Under the pieces are notes generated by a model that made no database searches, was not told where the DNA came from, and worked only from the letters and a program-made list of their open reading frames with translations. Positions 14,214 through 23,513 of a stretch of DNA of 64,000 nucleotides are shown here, piece by piece. How positions within the stretch are numbered: the stretch's first letter is position 1; each line of letters begins with the position of its first letter. The DNA is from SHAN690 sp040221375 (lineage in GTDB: Bacteria > Bacteroidota > Bacteroidia > Flavobacteriales_G > Salibacteraceae): contig JAVKEP010000089.1 in the NCBI GenBank assembly GCA_040221375.1, positions 1 through 64,000 of the forward strand, given 5' to 3'. The translations under genes were made by a program, and so were the position numbers.

Positions 14214-15433
14214 GTTATCATCTCTTTGACGTTTTTGGAGTAGAGTTGGAATACATGATCGTGGACCGAACGACCAGAAAAATTCGTCCGATAGCCGATC
14301 AAATTTTCAAAGAGACCACAGGCAGTTTCACTGCGGATTTTGAGAATGGAAGCGTTTCTTGGAGCAATGAACTCGTTTCTCATGTCGTAGAAATCAAAAC
14401 GAACGGTCCCGCCAAAACCTTGAAAGGCTTGGAAGCAGCTTTTCACGAAAATGTCTTAAAAATCAACTCCATCTTAGAAAAGCACAACGCCGTATTAATG
14501 CCCGGCGGCGCGCATCCAACAGTAGATCCGCTGACGGAGACACAAATTTGGCCCCACGAGCACAACGAGGTCTATGCGTTATACAACAGGGTGTTCAACT
14601 GCAAGGGGCATGGATGGAGCAACCTGCAGAGCACCCACATCAACTTACCATTTACCGGAGACGCAGAATTTAAACGACTGCATGCTGCCATTCGCATGCT
14701 CTTGCCTTTGATTCCTGCCCTCTCGGCAAGCACCCCCTACTTTGATGGGAAATTCAGCGGCTATAAAAACATGCGTCTGGAATTTTATCGGAAGAATCAA
14801 GCACGGATACCAATCATTGCAGGCCTCGTCGTACCCGAACGAGTTTTCACGAAAGCTGACTACTATGATGCTATTTTCAACCCGATCATCGAAGCCATCA
14901 AACCTTATGACGGCGAGGGAATTCTCGATCACCACTTCTTAAACAGCCGGGGTGCTATTGCTCGATTTGACAGAGGCGCCATTGAAATTCGAATCATTGA
15001 TATTCAAGAATGTCCGAAAATGGACTTGGCAATCCTGGACTTGATCGTCGCGGTGTTGAAACATCTTTGTGCTTTGCCTGAATCGAAGCAGAAGCTGATG
15101 CAGAGTCAATCTGAGCAGGTGCTTTCTTCGCACTTTTTAAAGGTGATTAAAGAAGGGGAAGACGCCCGTTTGGACTATCCCGAACTGAATGAAATTTTAG
15201 GTCTTCCAACAGGCGATATCGTTGCAAGGGACATTTGGATGCATTTGTTAAATCAACACGCCAAAGAAATGGATGAGACCTGTGTGAATTTGATCGACAC
15301 CCTCCTGAAGGAGGGCAGCTTAGCCTCGAGGATGATCAAGTTTTGTGGAACGAATCCCAGTTTGCAACAGATTGACCTTCTGAATCAACGGTTGATCAGC
15401 TCGCTCAGCAACAACGAAATGTTTTTGGCGTGA
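14210..15433 (+). CDS. Carboxylate-amine ligase, glutamate-cysteine ligase (GCS2) family
   Basis: The 407-residue protein starts HLFDVFGVELEYMIVDRTTRK, the GCS2 glutamate-binding GxExE pattern, and continues with SNELVSHVVEIKTNGPAKTL, LMPGGAHPTVDP, WSNLQSTHINLPF and LDHHFLNSRGAIARFDRGAIEIRIID, the nucleotide and metal-binding strands of the glutamine-synthetase-like fold. The family forms gamma-glutamyl or related amide bonds with ATP. It probably acts in series with the RimK-like ligase. The ATG at 14210 overlaps the preceding stop by four bases, and the following gene begins at a GTG overlapping its own stop. Confidence 0.85.
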   Translation: MSYHLFDVFGVELEYMIVDRTTRKIRPIADQIFKETTGSFTADFENGSVSWSNELVSHVVEIKTNGPAKTLKGLEAAFHENVLKINSILEKHNAVLMPGGAHPTVDPLTETQIWPHEHNEVYALYNRVFNCKGHGWSNLQSTHINLPFTGDAEFKRLHAAIRMLLPLIPALSASTPYFDGKFSGYKNMRLEFYRKNQARIPIIAGLVVPERVFTKADYYDAIFNPIIEAIKPYDGEGILDHHFLNSRGAIARFDRGAIEIRIIDIQECPKMDLAILDLIVAVLKHLCALPESKQKLMQSQSEQVLSSHFLKVIKEGEDARLDYPELNEILGLPTGDIVARDIWMHLLNQHAKEMDETCVNLIDTLLKEGSLASRMIKFCGTNPSLQQIDLLNQRLISSLSNNEMFLA

Positions 15434-16008
15434 AAATCGTTTTAAGCTGTGAGCATTTCGACAATAAATTGCCAACAGAATACGCTGGCTTGTTTGGCAC
15501 GAATCGCTCTATTCAGACCTCACACCGAGCTTATGACATAGGAGCTGCACTGCTTTTTCGATCGTTCTTGCCCCTCTCTGATCATCATTTCACCTATGCC
15601 TATTCCAGGCTCTTGATCGAACCCAATCGCTCTCTCCATCATCCAAAGCTTTTCTCTGAGTTCTCTAAATCCCTCGCTTTGGATCAGAGATCTGCGTTGA
15701 TTGAAAACTATTACAAACCGTACCGGCTCGAGGTAGAATCCTGCATACGCAATGTAATTGAGGGGTCGGAAACCGTTTTACACCTGTCCGTACACAGCTT
15801 CACTCCCGACTTTGAAGGACAGGATCGACGCGCCGAAATCGGACTGCTCTATGATCCTTCACGCGGCGTAGAAAAGGCGTTTGCCAAGCGTTTTAAGAAG
15901 GCAATTGCATCCCTCGCCCCGAATCTGAACGTCCGGTTCAACTATCCCTATTTGGGTAAAGCAGATGGGTTCACCACTTACCTGCGCAGATCATTTCCGG
16001 AGGCCTAA
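15430..16008 (+). CDS. N-formylglutamate amidohydrolase-like protein, interrupted by an in-frame stop
   Basis: The 192-residue frame starts at GTG and overlaps the GCS2 gene by four bases. It shows FGase motifs: LSCEHFDNKLP with a metal-binding His, YSRLLIEPNRSLHH and LHLSVHSFTP. This fold removes formyl or acyl groups from amino-acid derivatives with a zinc-like metal. The TAA at 16006 is followed in the same frame by AGIELEVRND and VLKRALQQVKTEL, closing at TAA 16102-16104. The family normally continues with Tyr-x-GIELEV here, so a Tyr codon appears to have become TAA, removing the last 31 residues. The GIELEV strand is usually part of the active site, so the short product may be inactive unless readthrough occurs. 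Confidence 0.75.
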   Translation: MKIVLSCEHFDNKLPTEYAGLFGTNRSIQTSHRAYDIGAALLFRSFLPLSDHHFTYAYSRLLIEPNRSLHHPKLFSEFSKSLALDQRSALIENYYKPYRLEVESCIRNVIEGSETVLHLSVHSFTPDFEGQDRRAEIGLLYDPSRGVEKAFAKRFKKAIASLAPNLNVRFNYPYLGKADGFTTYLRRSFPEA

Positions 16009-16210
16009 GCTGGGATAGAATTGGAAGTGCGAAATGACGCCATCACCCCCGATGTCTGTGCTGTATTGAAAAGGGCTCTCCAACAAGTGAAAACGGAGCT
16101 CTAATCATTGCGCACACGTAATCTCGTGGCTTTTAACAGCACTACCAAGGAAATCATTCATACCCACAGCGTGAAGTCCGAGGCCACTAATTGCAACTGT
16201 TTTTTTCGGA

Positions 16211-16244
16211 AGGAGATCTGTTTGAGGTTCGATAAAGATCTCCT
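16211..16244. repeat. Inverted repeat with nine-base perfect arms
   Basis: AGGAGATCT (16211-16219) and AGATCTCCT (16236-16244) are exact complements across a 16-base loop. No T-run follows on either strand, so it is not a standard terminator; it may be a protein-binding site or transcript-stabilising hairpin after the RimK/GCS2 operon. The rest of the 282 bases between the operon and the RidA gene shows nothing recognisable. Confidence 0.4.
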
Positions 16245-16386
16245 ACCGTGAGAACTCATTGAGATTCTTGACGATCAGTACTACCTATCCATATCAACTC
16301 ATTTAAAATTGTTACTATTCGTGGATAAAACGCGACCGGTAGGTACACGGTGCTTATTAAAAGGCGATGTGACAAATTGAACATCA

Positions 16387-16848
16387 ATGAGTACAAAAGA
16401 GACATTAAAACAACTCGGACTAGCGTTACCAAACGCTTCAAGGCCAGGAGGCAATTATAGTTCTGTAAACGTGCGTGGAAATATTGCCTATGTAGCCATT
16501 CAGTTCCCCATTCTGAATGAAGTTTTTAAGTTCCAAGGACGTTTGGGAAACGAACTTTCGACCGAAGAGGGTTATAAAGCCATGGAATTATGTGGCTTGA
16601 ATGTTTTAGCCCAAGTTGAGAAGAATATTGGCTTTGATAAGATTGTAGGCCTCAATCATTTGGACGCTTATTTCCAGTCGGACGCAGATTGGGACGATTC
16701 ACCGATAATTGTCAATGGGGCGTCTGACCTATTCGTAAACGTTCTGGGTGAAAAAGGAACGCATTCGAGAGCAATTATCGGCGTAGATAGGCTTCCTCGC
16801 AACTTCAGCGTTGGTCTGACGGCTTCGTTTACAATCGAGGGGAAATGA
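16387..16848 (+). CDS. RidA/YjgF-family protein
   Basis: This 153-residue protein is of the longer RidA subfamily: it starts KETLKQLGLALPNASRPGGNYSSVNVRGNIAYVAIQFPI and continues with LCGLNVLAQVEKNIGFDKIVGLNHLDAYF and SRAIIGVDRLPRNFSVGLTASFTI. RidA proteins deaminate reactive enamine or imine intermediates from pyridoxal-phosphate enzymes, or have lost this activity. The arginine and Glu/Val residues that line the trimeric active site are only partly identifiable here (SRAIIGVDRLP). It is monocistronic. Confidence 0.8.
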   Translation: MSTKETLKQLGLALPNASRPGGNYSSVNVRGNIAYVAIQFPILNEVFKFQGRLGNELSTEEGYKAMELCGLNVLAQVEKNIGFDKIVGLNHLDAYFQSDADWDDSPIIVNGASDLFVNVLGEKGTHSRAIIGVDRLPRNFSVGLTASFTIEGK

Positions 16849-17019
16849 ATACCGAACGCCTACATGCCGCTTCAATCGCACTCGGTGAACATTTGCGATT
16901 CACTTATTACCTTTCTACCCAAATCTAGTCTGTTGATGTAAGAAGTGGTTTACGAGCAGCAGCTTCCTGAGCCAACATCAGCGGCAGCAATTGAAAACCA
17001 TTGAAAACGAGTACACCTT

Positions 17020-17328
17020 ATGGACAGCCAAAATTTCGACACATTATCTCAAGCGGTAAATGCACTTACGAGAAAAGGTTACGAAGAGGGATTTAAAGCC
17101 GAAGACAATGCCATTGTTGGAAGTATTTCCTCGAAGCGGTACCTTCCGGAGGACTTAAAAATTGTAGGCACCCACCGATTCGAAGGGATGACGAATCCAC
17201 AAGATGATTGCGTAGTTTTTGCAATCGAGGCAAATGATGGAAACAAAGGGACATTGGTCATGTCGTACAGCTCACAACACAATCAGAACGTAGAATTGAT
17301 CAGGAGAATTCCGAAAGTCAACACCTAA
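17020..17328 (+). CDS. Small conserved Bacteroidota protein of unknown function
   Basis: The 102-residue protein starts FDTLSQAVNALTRKGYEEGF and contains a central KIVGTHRFEGMTNPQDDCVVFAIEANDGNKGTLVMSYSSQ. Similar 90-100 residue proteins are common in Bacteroidota and often carry the label 'phosphoribosylpyrophosphate synthetase', but no PRPP-binding motif is visible, so that name is not supported. A small soluble alpha-beta fold is likely. It stands alone, 171 bases after the RidA gene. Confidence 0.7.
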   Translation: MDSQNFDTLSQAVNALTRKGYEEGFKAEDNAIVGSISSKRYLPEDLKIVGTHRFEGMTNPQDDCVVFAIEANDGNKGTLVMSYSSQHNQNVELIRRIPKVNT

Positions 17329-17744
17329 ATTGCCACTTAGATGTACAGGATATCAAGGCTTCCTCTCGACAGATTTCGCTCCATTTGCTGCTTGATTTAG
17401 GCGTATACATAGAGGTGTTTCCCAAGGGATGAAGAGCGCCGCGAACAACGAAGAGCTAGGAAAAACATCGCAGCTGCGGCCATGGCGTGATGTACCTAAT
17501 CACAACCGAGCATTCTTGCACGCAATGAAAATCATCTTATGCTCTAAATCAGCTTACTAGAGACGAGTGCTTAACCTAAAGAAATGAAAGAAACCCCACA
17601 CCTTGCCAAATCTGAATTGGGAATTCGTAGCTCTCGACGTATACATCAATTCTTACCCTTTCATCCTATCCATCGCCCTAAGCCCTCGGCTACCTCACCG
17701 AGAATAACGGCTAGAACTGTATACAACCCTCTATTCGAACATCG
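17329..17744. other. Intergenic stretch, nothing recognised
   Basis: Both strands were read and no coding frame with family resemblance, repeat or terminator was found. The last 50 bases before the DinB gene probably contain its promoter, but no clear TAnnTTTG box is seen. Confidence 0.5.
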
Positions 17745-18281
17745 ATGAAAATAGAAGGAATCATCAGACAATACGACTTTAACCTTGCTTATGCCAATGC
17801 ACTTGTTCATGACTTATCGGAAAAACAAATGACGACTGTTCCGGCACTGGGACTCGATAACCATCCCGCCTTTACGATTGGGCACTTGATTTCAGGGAGC
17901 GCAGACTTGGCAAGAGACTTAGGGGATGCGTTTATCATGCCAGAGGGTTGGGCTGCATTGTTTGTCAGAAAAGGACCTGGCGATCCCAGAAAACCCGAAG
18001 TAGACGAGCGCAGGTACCCATCAAAACATCTGCTCCTCACAGAATTCGAATCCCAACATGAAAAGGTGAAAACCCTGTTGAGAGGGCTAGATGAAGATAA
18101 ATTCAACGAGCCGCTAGCATGGCGGTTTAGCAATTTCATGCCCACCTTAGGCGATGTAGTTACCTTTATGTGTATCAATCACGAAGCGATGCATCTGGGA
18201 CAATTGGCGGCATGGAGAAGGTCAATGGGATTGGAATCGGCGCTCGCCCAGATGAAGCACAACACTAAACCTTACCGCTAA
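17745..18281 (+). CDS. DinB-family protein (four-helix metal-binding bundle)
   Basis: This 178-residue protein has the DinB/YfiT pattern: three His ligands of a metal site, in DNHPAFTIGHLISGSAD and near the C-terminus in CINHEAMHLGQLAAWRRSMG. DinB_2-type proteins include mycothiol or bacillithiol transferases; in Bacteroidota the thiol partner is unknown. The motif spacing and length are normal for the family. It is monocistronic, with 204 unremarkable bases to the following hydroxylase gene. Confidence 0.85.
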   Translation: MKIEGIIRQYDFNLAYANALVHDLSEKQMTTVPALGLDNHPAFTIGHLISGSADLARDLGDAFIMPEGWAALFVRKGPGDPRKPEVDERRYPSKHLLLTEFESQHEKVKTLLRGLDEDKFNEPLAWRFSNFMPTLGDVVTFMCINHEAMHLGQLAAWRRSMGLESALAQMKHNTKPYR

Positions 18282-18485
18282 CGGCATTGGGGAAAGGGAA
18301 TGGTTACCATTGTACTTCAAACGTTCAGCCGATGAAACTGAGCAGGCGAATTCATTGATGCTTTTCATTTGCTTACTGCAGTTCACAAAAGACTTCAGAG
18401 AAATGTGCCAGTATAAAACAGGAAAGGAACTAGGGATTCAAAAACCCGTCAAGAAGTAATCGAGGGACCAACTACAAAACACTGC

Positions 18486-20252
18486 ATGAACGATAAAAAC
18501 GAATTCCAGAGCAATGCCCTGATTGAACGACTGCCTAGGCACTTGAAGCAGTTTATCAAACCTCAACATTACGAGGAGTATACGCCGATTGACCAGGCGG
18601 TATGGAGGTATGTGATGCGCCGAATGGTCGGTTACTTGAGCAAAGTAGCCCACGAATCTTACTTGGATGGCTTGGAAAAGGCCGGAATTGGCGTAGACCA
18701 AATTCCGAACATGTACGGCATGAATCGCATCTTGAAGAAAATTGGCTGGGCCGCGGTGGCAGTGGATGGCTTCATTCCACCCAATGCATTCATGGAATTT
18801 CAGGCGTATAAGATTCTGGTGATTGCATCGGACATTCGACAACTGGAAAACATCGAGTACACGCCGGCACCTGACATCATCCATGAGTCAGCAGGGCATG
18901 CGCCTATCATTGCGAATCCAGATTATGCAGAATACCTGAGAAGGCTTGGCGCGATAGGGTCAAGAGCGATTCTTTCTAAGCACGACATTGATATGTATGA
19001 AGCCGTGCGGAAGTTATCAATCATTAAAGAAGCCAGCGGCTCGAGCGAAGCCGAGATAGAGGCGGCTGAAGCCAGCATCATCGCACTTCAAAACAAGGAT
19101 GTACCGCTTTCTGAGATGGCCAAAATCAGAAACTTGCAGTGGTGGACCGTTGAGTATGGATTGATCGGAGAATTGAACTCACCTAAGTTGTACGGTGCAG
19201 GTCTCTTATCTTCCATCGGCGAGAGCATTTCTTGCTTGCGCAATGATGTCAAAAAATTGCCTTATTCGACGGATGCGGCATTTCAGGAATTTGATGTAAC
19301 CAAACCCCAACCGCAGCTCTACGTTACTCCTGACTTCTCATTTTTGATGCAGGTGTTGGAAGAGTTTTCGAACACCCTAAGTTTACGCAAAGGGGGAAGC
19401 AAAGGCTTACAAAAACTCATCGATTCTGAAATGGTGGGCAGCATAGAATTGAGTACGGGCCTGCAGGTGTCGGGCAGGTTTACCCAGGCATTGTTGAACG
19501 ATGACAATGAAGTGATTTTCTTTAAAACGGAAGGACCCACAGCCTTGGCATTCCGAGAAAAAGAACTGATCGGTCACAGCATTGAAGACCACCCCGATGG
19601 ATTCAGTTCTCCACTCGGAAAACTAAAGAACATCAACCTCGCCATCGAAGACATGGGCCCGGTTGATTTGAAGGCCTACAACTTTTACGACGGAAAATGG
19701 CTCTCATTCGAGTTTGAAAGTGGAATCAAGGTAGAAGGAATGAACGTGACTGGCATCAGAAACATTTTGGGTAAATTGATGCTGATTCAACTTAGCGAGT
19801 GCACGGTGACATATAAAAGCGAGTTTTTATTCTTACCTGAATATGGCGTGTATGACATGGTGGTAGGCAAAGAAATCGTTTCTGCATTCGCCGGCCCTGC
19901 GGATAGCAATTCATTTCCCAATTTGTACCATGAATCCGAGACCCGAACTATCAAACAAATCAAATCCAAATCGACCGATCAACTGGAACACGCCTACGAA
20001 CGTATCCGGCAACAGAGAAAGAAAGGTGGAAACGACGCTGCTTCTCAAATTGAAATCTTCGCTTTGGCCAAGACTCACTACCCAAATGAATGGCTGTTAT
20101 TCCTTGAATTGCTTGAAATCGCAGATGACGTGGAGTTGGCTGGCACCATTCGGGCTTATTTATTGCAGCTGATTGAAACCCGTCCCGAACTTAGTTCATT
20201 GATTATGGATGGACTGCAGCTGTTGGGTGGTGAGAATTCGAACGGGAGCTAA
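18486..20252 (+). CDS. Biopterin-dependent aromatic amino acid hydroxylase (phenylalanine 4-monooxygenase type), long form
   Basis: The 588-residue protein contains the iron site HESAGHAP (His133, His138) and a third ligand, Glu223, in QWWTVEYGLIG, together with GFIPPNAFMEFQAYKILVIASDIR, all typical of the hydroxylase fold that uses O2 and a tetrahydropterin to hydroxylate phenylalanine, tyrosine or tryptophan. After about residue 330 there is a C-terminal region of roughly 250 residues, mostly beta in character and ending in a helical repeat-like segment, that short proteobacterial PhhA lacks. Long forms are known in Bacteroidota, so this is not a recent fusion. The substrate is not decided by sequence. 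Confidence 0.85.
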   Translation: MNDKNEFQSNALIERLPRHLKQFIKPQHYEEYTPIDQAVWRYVMRRMVGYLSKVAHESYLDGLEKAGIGVDQIPNMYGMNRILKKIGWAAVAVDGFIPPNAFMEFQAYKILVIASDIRQLENIEYTPAPDIIHESAGHAPIIANPDYAEYLRRLGAIGSRAILSKHDIDMYEAVRKLSIIKEASGSSEAEIEAAEASIIALQNKDVPLSEMAKIRNLQWWTVEYGLIGELNSPKLYGAGLLSSIGESISCLRNDVKKLPYSTDAAFQEFDVTKPQPQLYVTPDFSFLMQVLEEFSNTLSLRKGGSKGLQKLIDSEMVGSIELSTGLQVSGRFTQALLNDDNEVIFFKTEGPTALAFREKELIGHSIEDHPDGFSSPLGKLKNINLAIEDMGPVDLKAYNFYDGKWLSFEFESGIKVEGMNVTGIRNILGKLMLIQLSECTVTYKSEFLFLPEYGVYDMVVGKEIVSAFAGPADSNSFPNLYHESETRTIKQIKSKSTDQLEHAYERIRQQRKKGGNDAASQIEIFALAKTHYPNEWLLFLELLEIADDVELAGTIRAYLLQLIETRPELSSLIMDGLQLLGGENSNGS

Positions 20253-20447
20253 ACGGGAACTTGGATTCAGAATAGCTTTGGAAACCCTCTTCTTTGCTTG
20301 AACACTTCGGCTAATTTATTGATTCGTGCGATTCGGTGAAACAAACCGAAATACAGCGTTCTGTTGATGCCTAACCAGTTCCACCGAGCGTGCGTGAAAC
20401 AAACTAACTCTTGCGGAAAATTTCCTCTACGCCTCAATACTTACGGC

Positions 20448-20455
20448 TAGTTTTG
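20448..20455 (+). promoter_or_regulatory. Candidate Bacteroidota -7 promoter element
   Basis: TAGTTTTG matches the TAnnTTTG consensus of the primary sigma factor of Bacteroidota. It lies 20 bases upstream of the histidine-kinase start codon, giving a short leader. No TTG block is found at the expected -33 position, so the site rests on the -7 box alone. Confidence 0.35.
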
Positions 20456-20475
20456 CAGACATAATCTGTGAAACC

Positions 20476-22164
20476 TTGATAAAAGAAAAAAGCCATTGGA
20501 TAATCGTCTTCATCCTCGTCATCATAAGCACGATGCTGACGATCAAAGCAGATGAACTTATCCAAAAAAACATCAAAGAAGCAGCGCTCGCAGAGACGCG
20601 AAGCACCCATAAAGATGCCATCCGAATGGTATCCAACTCGGTTGAAACGTTCGGGGCAATCGTAGCAGGTATGCAGGCGTTTGTATCGAATGGAGACACA
20701 GTACCGGATGCTGACCAGTTGCAACGATTTCTCTCCACTCAACTCAAAGGGGTAAATTTTCAAGATCCCGTAGTCGTTTCATTCTTGGATACGAATCACA
20801 CGTTTGTCTATTCGTTCGATCAAAGTGAAATGAACCCAAGCAACTTGGTGGGTCAAACGGTTAAAACGTTCAGAAGCGATGAAGAGATTGCGTCGCTCAA
20901 CAAGCTTATGACGAATGACGAGATTCACATGTTCGAGCCGATCAATCTGGTTGAAGGTTGGGTAGGGATTCCGATCAATTTTCGTGTTCAGATCAGGGGC
21001 AAAGTCTTTGGTTATGTCGCTTCAGTTGTCATGTTCAAATCAATTGTAAACGAGCTGTATAATTCCGATAAAATTGCGGTCTATGCCTTTCGTTTTAGCA
21101 TTAATGGGAAAGAGTTCGATCGAGAACTTGTCCACGATAGCTCGGACTTTTACCACGATGAAAAAGACGATGAGTACTACAGAAATTTCGCACTCGATGA
21201 AGTCTATTCAGCCAATACGCAACTCAACTTGTATGGCCAAAACATGGTAGTAAATACTTGGAAGAAGGCTACACCTAGCGAATTGCCCTCTGAGCGCCGA
21301 ATGCTATGGATACTCTTTTTAGTCTTTAATCTATTCAGTCTGATTGTGACTTGGCAAATAAACAAGCGAAAGCATCTGACGGATCTAGTGAGCCGAACCA
21401 ATCAACAACTACGAGCACACGGAAAGGAGATTCAAATTCAGAACGTTCGAATGAAGCAACTAAATACGACAAAAGACCGCTTCTTCTCCATCATCGCACA
21501 TGACCTTAGGGCGCCATTATCGACAATAAAAGCGTTGTTAAGTCTAATAAGCGATGAGAAAAACCTAACTCCAGAATTAAAGGACCTCATCTCCAAATTA
21601 GGTAGGTCGACGAATTCTACGTTGAGTTTATTGGACAATTTATTGCGCTGGGCCATGACCCAAACGGGAGAGATCAACTATAAGCCCTTCCCAATCAATC
21701 TGTATAATGTGGTAGCCGACAACGTTTACCTTCTCAGCCAAACCGCCAGCCATAAGCAAATCACCTTAGCGTTCGACATAGATCAAGAACTGTATTGTAT
21801 AGGTGACAAAAACATGCTCACCTCCGTTTTCCGAAACTTGATTTCTAACGCCATTAAGTTTACCCCCCAAGGAGGGACTATTCAAATCACCTCTTCTTCT
21901 GATGACAAGCATTTGAGCATCAAGGTTAAAGACAACGGGATTGGGATGGGTACAGAAAAACTCAACACTTTGTTTGAGCTCAGTGCAGATTCTGCGGCGG
22001 AAGGCACCGACGGAGAACCCGGCACCGGTTTGGGCTTGATCCTTTGCAAAGAATTCATCGAAGTGCACAATGGGTCAATTGAAGTGCAGAGCACGTTGGG
22101 ACAAGGAACTGAATTTATTGTTCGTCTGCTAAAACATGAGCGGGGCAATGATTCCAATGACTAA
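20476..22164 (+). CDS. Membrane sensor histidine kinase with an N-terminal extracytoplasmic domain
   Basis: The 562-residue protein has two membrane segments (about residues 8-22 and 278-296) flanking a 250-residue extracytoplasmic sensor domain. This has a CHASE-like look (VSFLDTNHTFVYSF...EPINLVEGWVGIPINFRVQIRGKVFGYVASVV), though not certainly. A coiled linker precedes the HisKA box FFSIIAHDLRAPLSTIKALLS, with the phosphoacceptor His near residue 343. The HATPase part shows NLISNAIKFTPQ, KDNGIGMG and GTGLGLILCKEF. No response regulator is adjacent. The start is TTG, because no ATG gives the first membrane helix; a TAGTTTTG box lies just upstream. Confidence 0.85.
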   Translation: MIKEKSHWIIVFILVIISTMLTIKADELIQKNIKEAALAETRSTHKDAIRMVSNSVETFGAIVAGMQAFVSNGDTVPDADQLQRFLSTQLKGVNFQDPVVVSFLDTNHTFVYSFDQSEMNPSNLVGQTVKTFRSDEEIASLNKLMTNDEIHMFEPINLVEGWVGIPINFRVQIRGKVFGYVASVVMFKSIVNELYNSDKIAVYAFRFSINGKEFDRELVHDSSDFYHDEKDDEYYRNFALDEVYSANTQLNLYGQNMVVNTWKKATPSELPSERRMLWILFLVFNLFSLIVTWQINKRKHLTDLVSRTNQQLRAHGKEIQIQNVRMKQLNTTKDRFFSIIAHDLRAPLSTIKALLSLISDEKNLTPELKDLISKLGRSTNSTLSLLDNLLRWAMTQTGEINYKPFPINLYNVVADNVYLLSQTASHKQITLAFDIDQELYCIGDKNMLTSVFRNLISNAIKFTPQGGTIQITSSSDDKHLSIKVKDNGIGMGTEKLNTLFELSADSAAEGTDGEPGTGLGLILCKEFIEVHNGSIEVQSTLGQGTEFIVRLLKHERGNDSND

Positions 22165-22245
22165 TCCCGCATAGCTATACAATATGCTAGATGCACTCGG
22201 TAGAAATGTACTCACTCCTTTGCGCGAACCCGAATAATTACAGCG

Positions 22246-23037
22246 ATGCGATCCTCAATATTACATCGCTCCCTCATCTTGGCGACTGTACAGCAACCGT
22301 TTCTATCCTTGAAAAATTCCCTATCGATACTTTTCATATTAATGGGAACCTTCGCGCTGGGACAACGGGTCGAAGTGGATACGTTTCGCTTGACGCAAAG
22401 CGAACGATTCAGTGACCTGCAGTCTGAAAAAATGAACTTTCCTATCGTCCGCACGGGCAACGGTCGCGTAGATTCATTGATCAATCTAGACCTGAAAAAT
22501 AGCGTGACCTCCTCAACTGACCTAAATGCATCCTTGGATTCTGCGTTGTCTAGGTGGGTGGGTGACCAAATCATGTACCTCGACTTTCAAGTGAGCTTTA
22601 ACGATGATGGTATCCTCTCTCTGCAAGTCTTTGTAGAAGGTTGCGGTGCGAACTGCTCAGGTTGGACGGAATATTTCAACTACTCAACAACGAGCGGCAA
22701 GCGATTGGCAATCGGACATGTTGTGGATACAAATGGTGCCTTTCGAGCGTGTGTATACAACGATAAAGCCGTACAATACGCGAACGAAAAAAGAAAACTT
22801 TCAATGCTGGTCAATGACCCTGAATCAGACTTCGACCCTTCCCTGTATGCCCTGGTCTTAGAGCGATACGAAGACTGTGAAAATTCCTTCCGCTTAGCAA
22901 GTTTTGTCATACATCCTCACCACATCGAGGTCATAGCGCATTGTTATTTGCCAAACGCCTTGAAGCACTTGACCCCTGAGATCTCTTTGCGTTATGACAA
23001 AGCTGCTATCGAACCCTACTTAACAAAAGAACCGTAA
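22246..23037 (+). CDS. Exported protein of unknown function
   Basis: The 263-residue frame includes a signal-like stretch (LSILFILMGTFALGQRVEVD) at about residues 25-42, so the true start may be nearer to it. The mature part contains LDFQVSFNDDGILSLQVFVEGCGANCSGWTEYFNYSTTSGKRLAIG, which has the general appearance of the DUF3298/PdaC-like peptidoglycan-associated domains seen after a strand-rich N-terminal region, but the match is weak. Cys residues at GCGANC could pair outside the cell. It follows the histidine kinase by 81 bases in the same direction; a functional link is not shown. Confidence 0.55.
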   Translation: MRSSILHRSLILATVQQPFLSLKNSLSILFILMGTFALGQRVEVDTFRLTQSERFSDLQSEKMNFPIVRTGNGRVDSLINLDLKNSVTSSTDLNASLDSALSRWVGDQIMYLDFQVSFNDDGILSLQVFVEGCGANCSGWTEYFNYSTTSGKRLAIGHVVDTNGAFRACVYNDKAVQYANEKRKLSMLVNDPESDFDPSLYALVLERYEDCENSFRLASFVIHPHHIEVIAHCYLPNALKHLTPEISLRYDKAAIEPYLTKEP

Positions 23038-23513
23038 CTCACCGTGACGCTGCTTGATTTTTGATCGTAAAAAGTCAAAAATTACGTGCAAGAAACCAAC
23101 GCATTCAACGGCATGAAATGGCGCTTTCGAACAATAAAAGCACACTGACAGGTACCTTCTCTTGATTCGGCTTCAAATCAAGGGCATCCCGAAGGCGAAG
23201 TTATTATTGGGGAAAATGACCACAATCCCAAAAACAAGCCTTGTCTGCGGATTTAGCAAGCCAGAGCTTACAGAGCAATGCCTCCTACTTTGGGAGGACC
23301 AACTGTTTGCTAGTCAATATCGCCATTACACAACATGTAGGGATCACGGCTGCTCAAAAGGCTTGCTTCAATCCATTGGAACCTCGAAGTATGTACTGTA
23401 CGACAGCTTTGATCTGGTCATAAAGATTTATAAAATCATCAATGAATCCATTGAATAGCAGCATCTATACCGTCGACTGCATTAACCTTGTAGAATAATC
23501 CGTTAACATAGCC
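23038..23513. other. Intergenic stretch, weak reading frames only
   Basis: Two overlapping frames at 23162-23458 and 23241-23423 are open, but neither has a convincing family match. One reads SADLASQSLQSNASYFGRTNCLLVNIAITQHVGITAAQKA, which distantly recalls RebB-type killing-trait proteins. Composition and codon use are not decisive. A decayed small gene is possible. Confidence 0.35.

Noticed and set aside
16211..16244. The nine-base inverted repeat as a transcription terminator
   Set aside because: No T-run follows it on either strand and the loop is long, so it is kept only as a repeat.
17020..17328. Label 'phosphoribosylpyrophosphate synthetase' often given to such 100-residue proteins
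   Set aside because: No PRPP or ATP-binding motif is present and the length is a third of a true synthetase.
23162..23458. Small frames in the gap before the SRPBCC gene, one distantly RebB-like
   Set aside because: Neither has the alanine/glutamine-rich repeats, length or context expected of a RebB gene, so coding is not supported.
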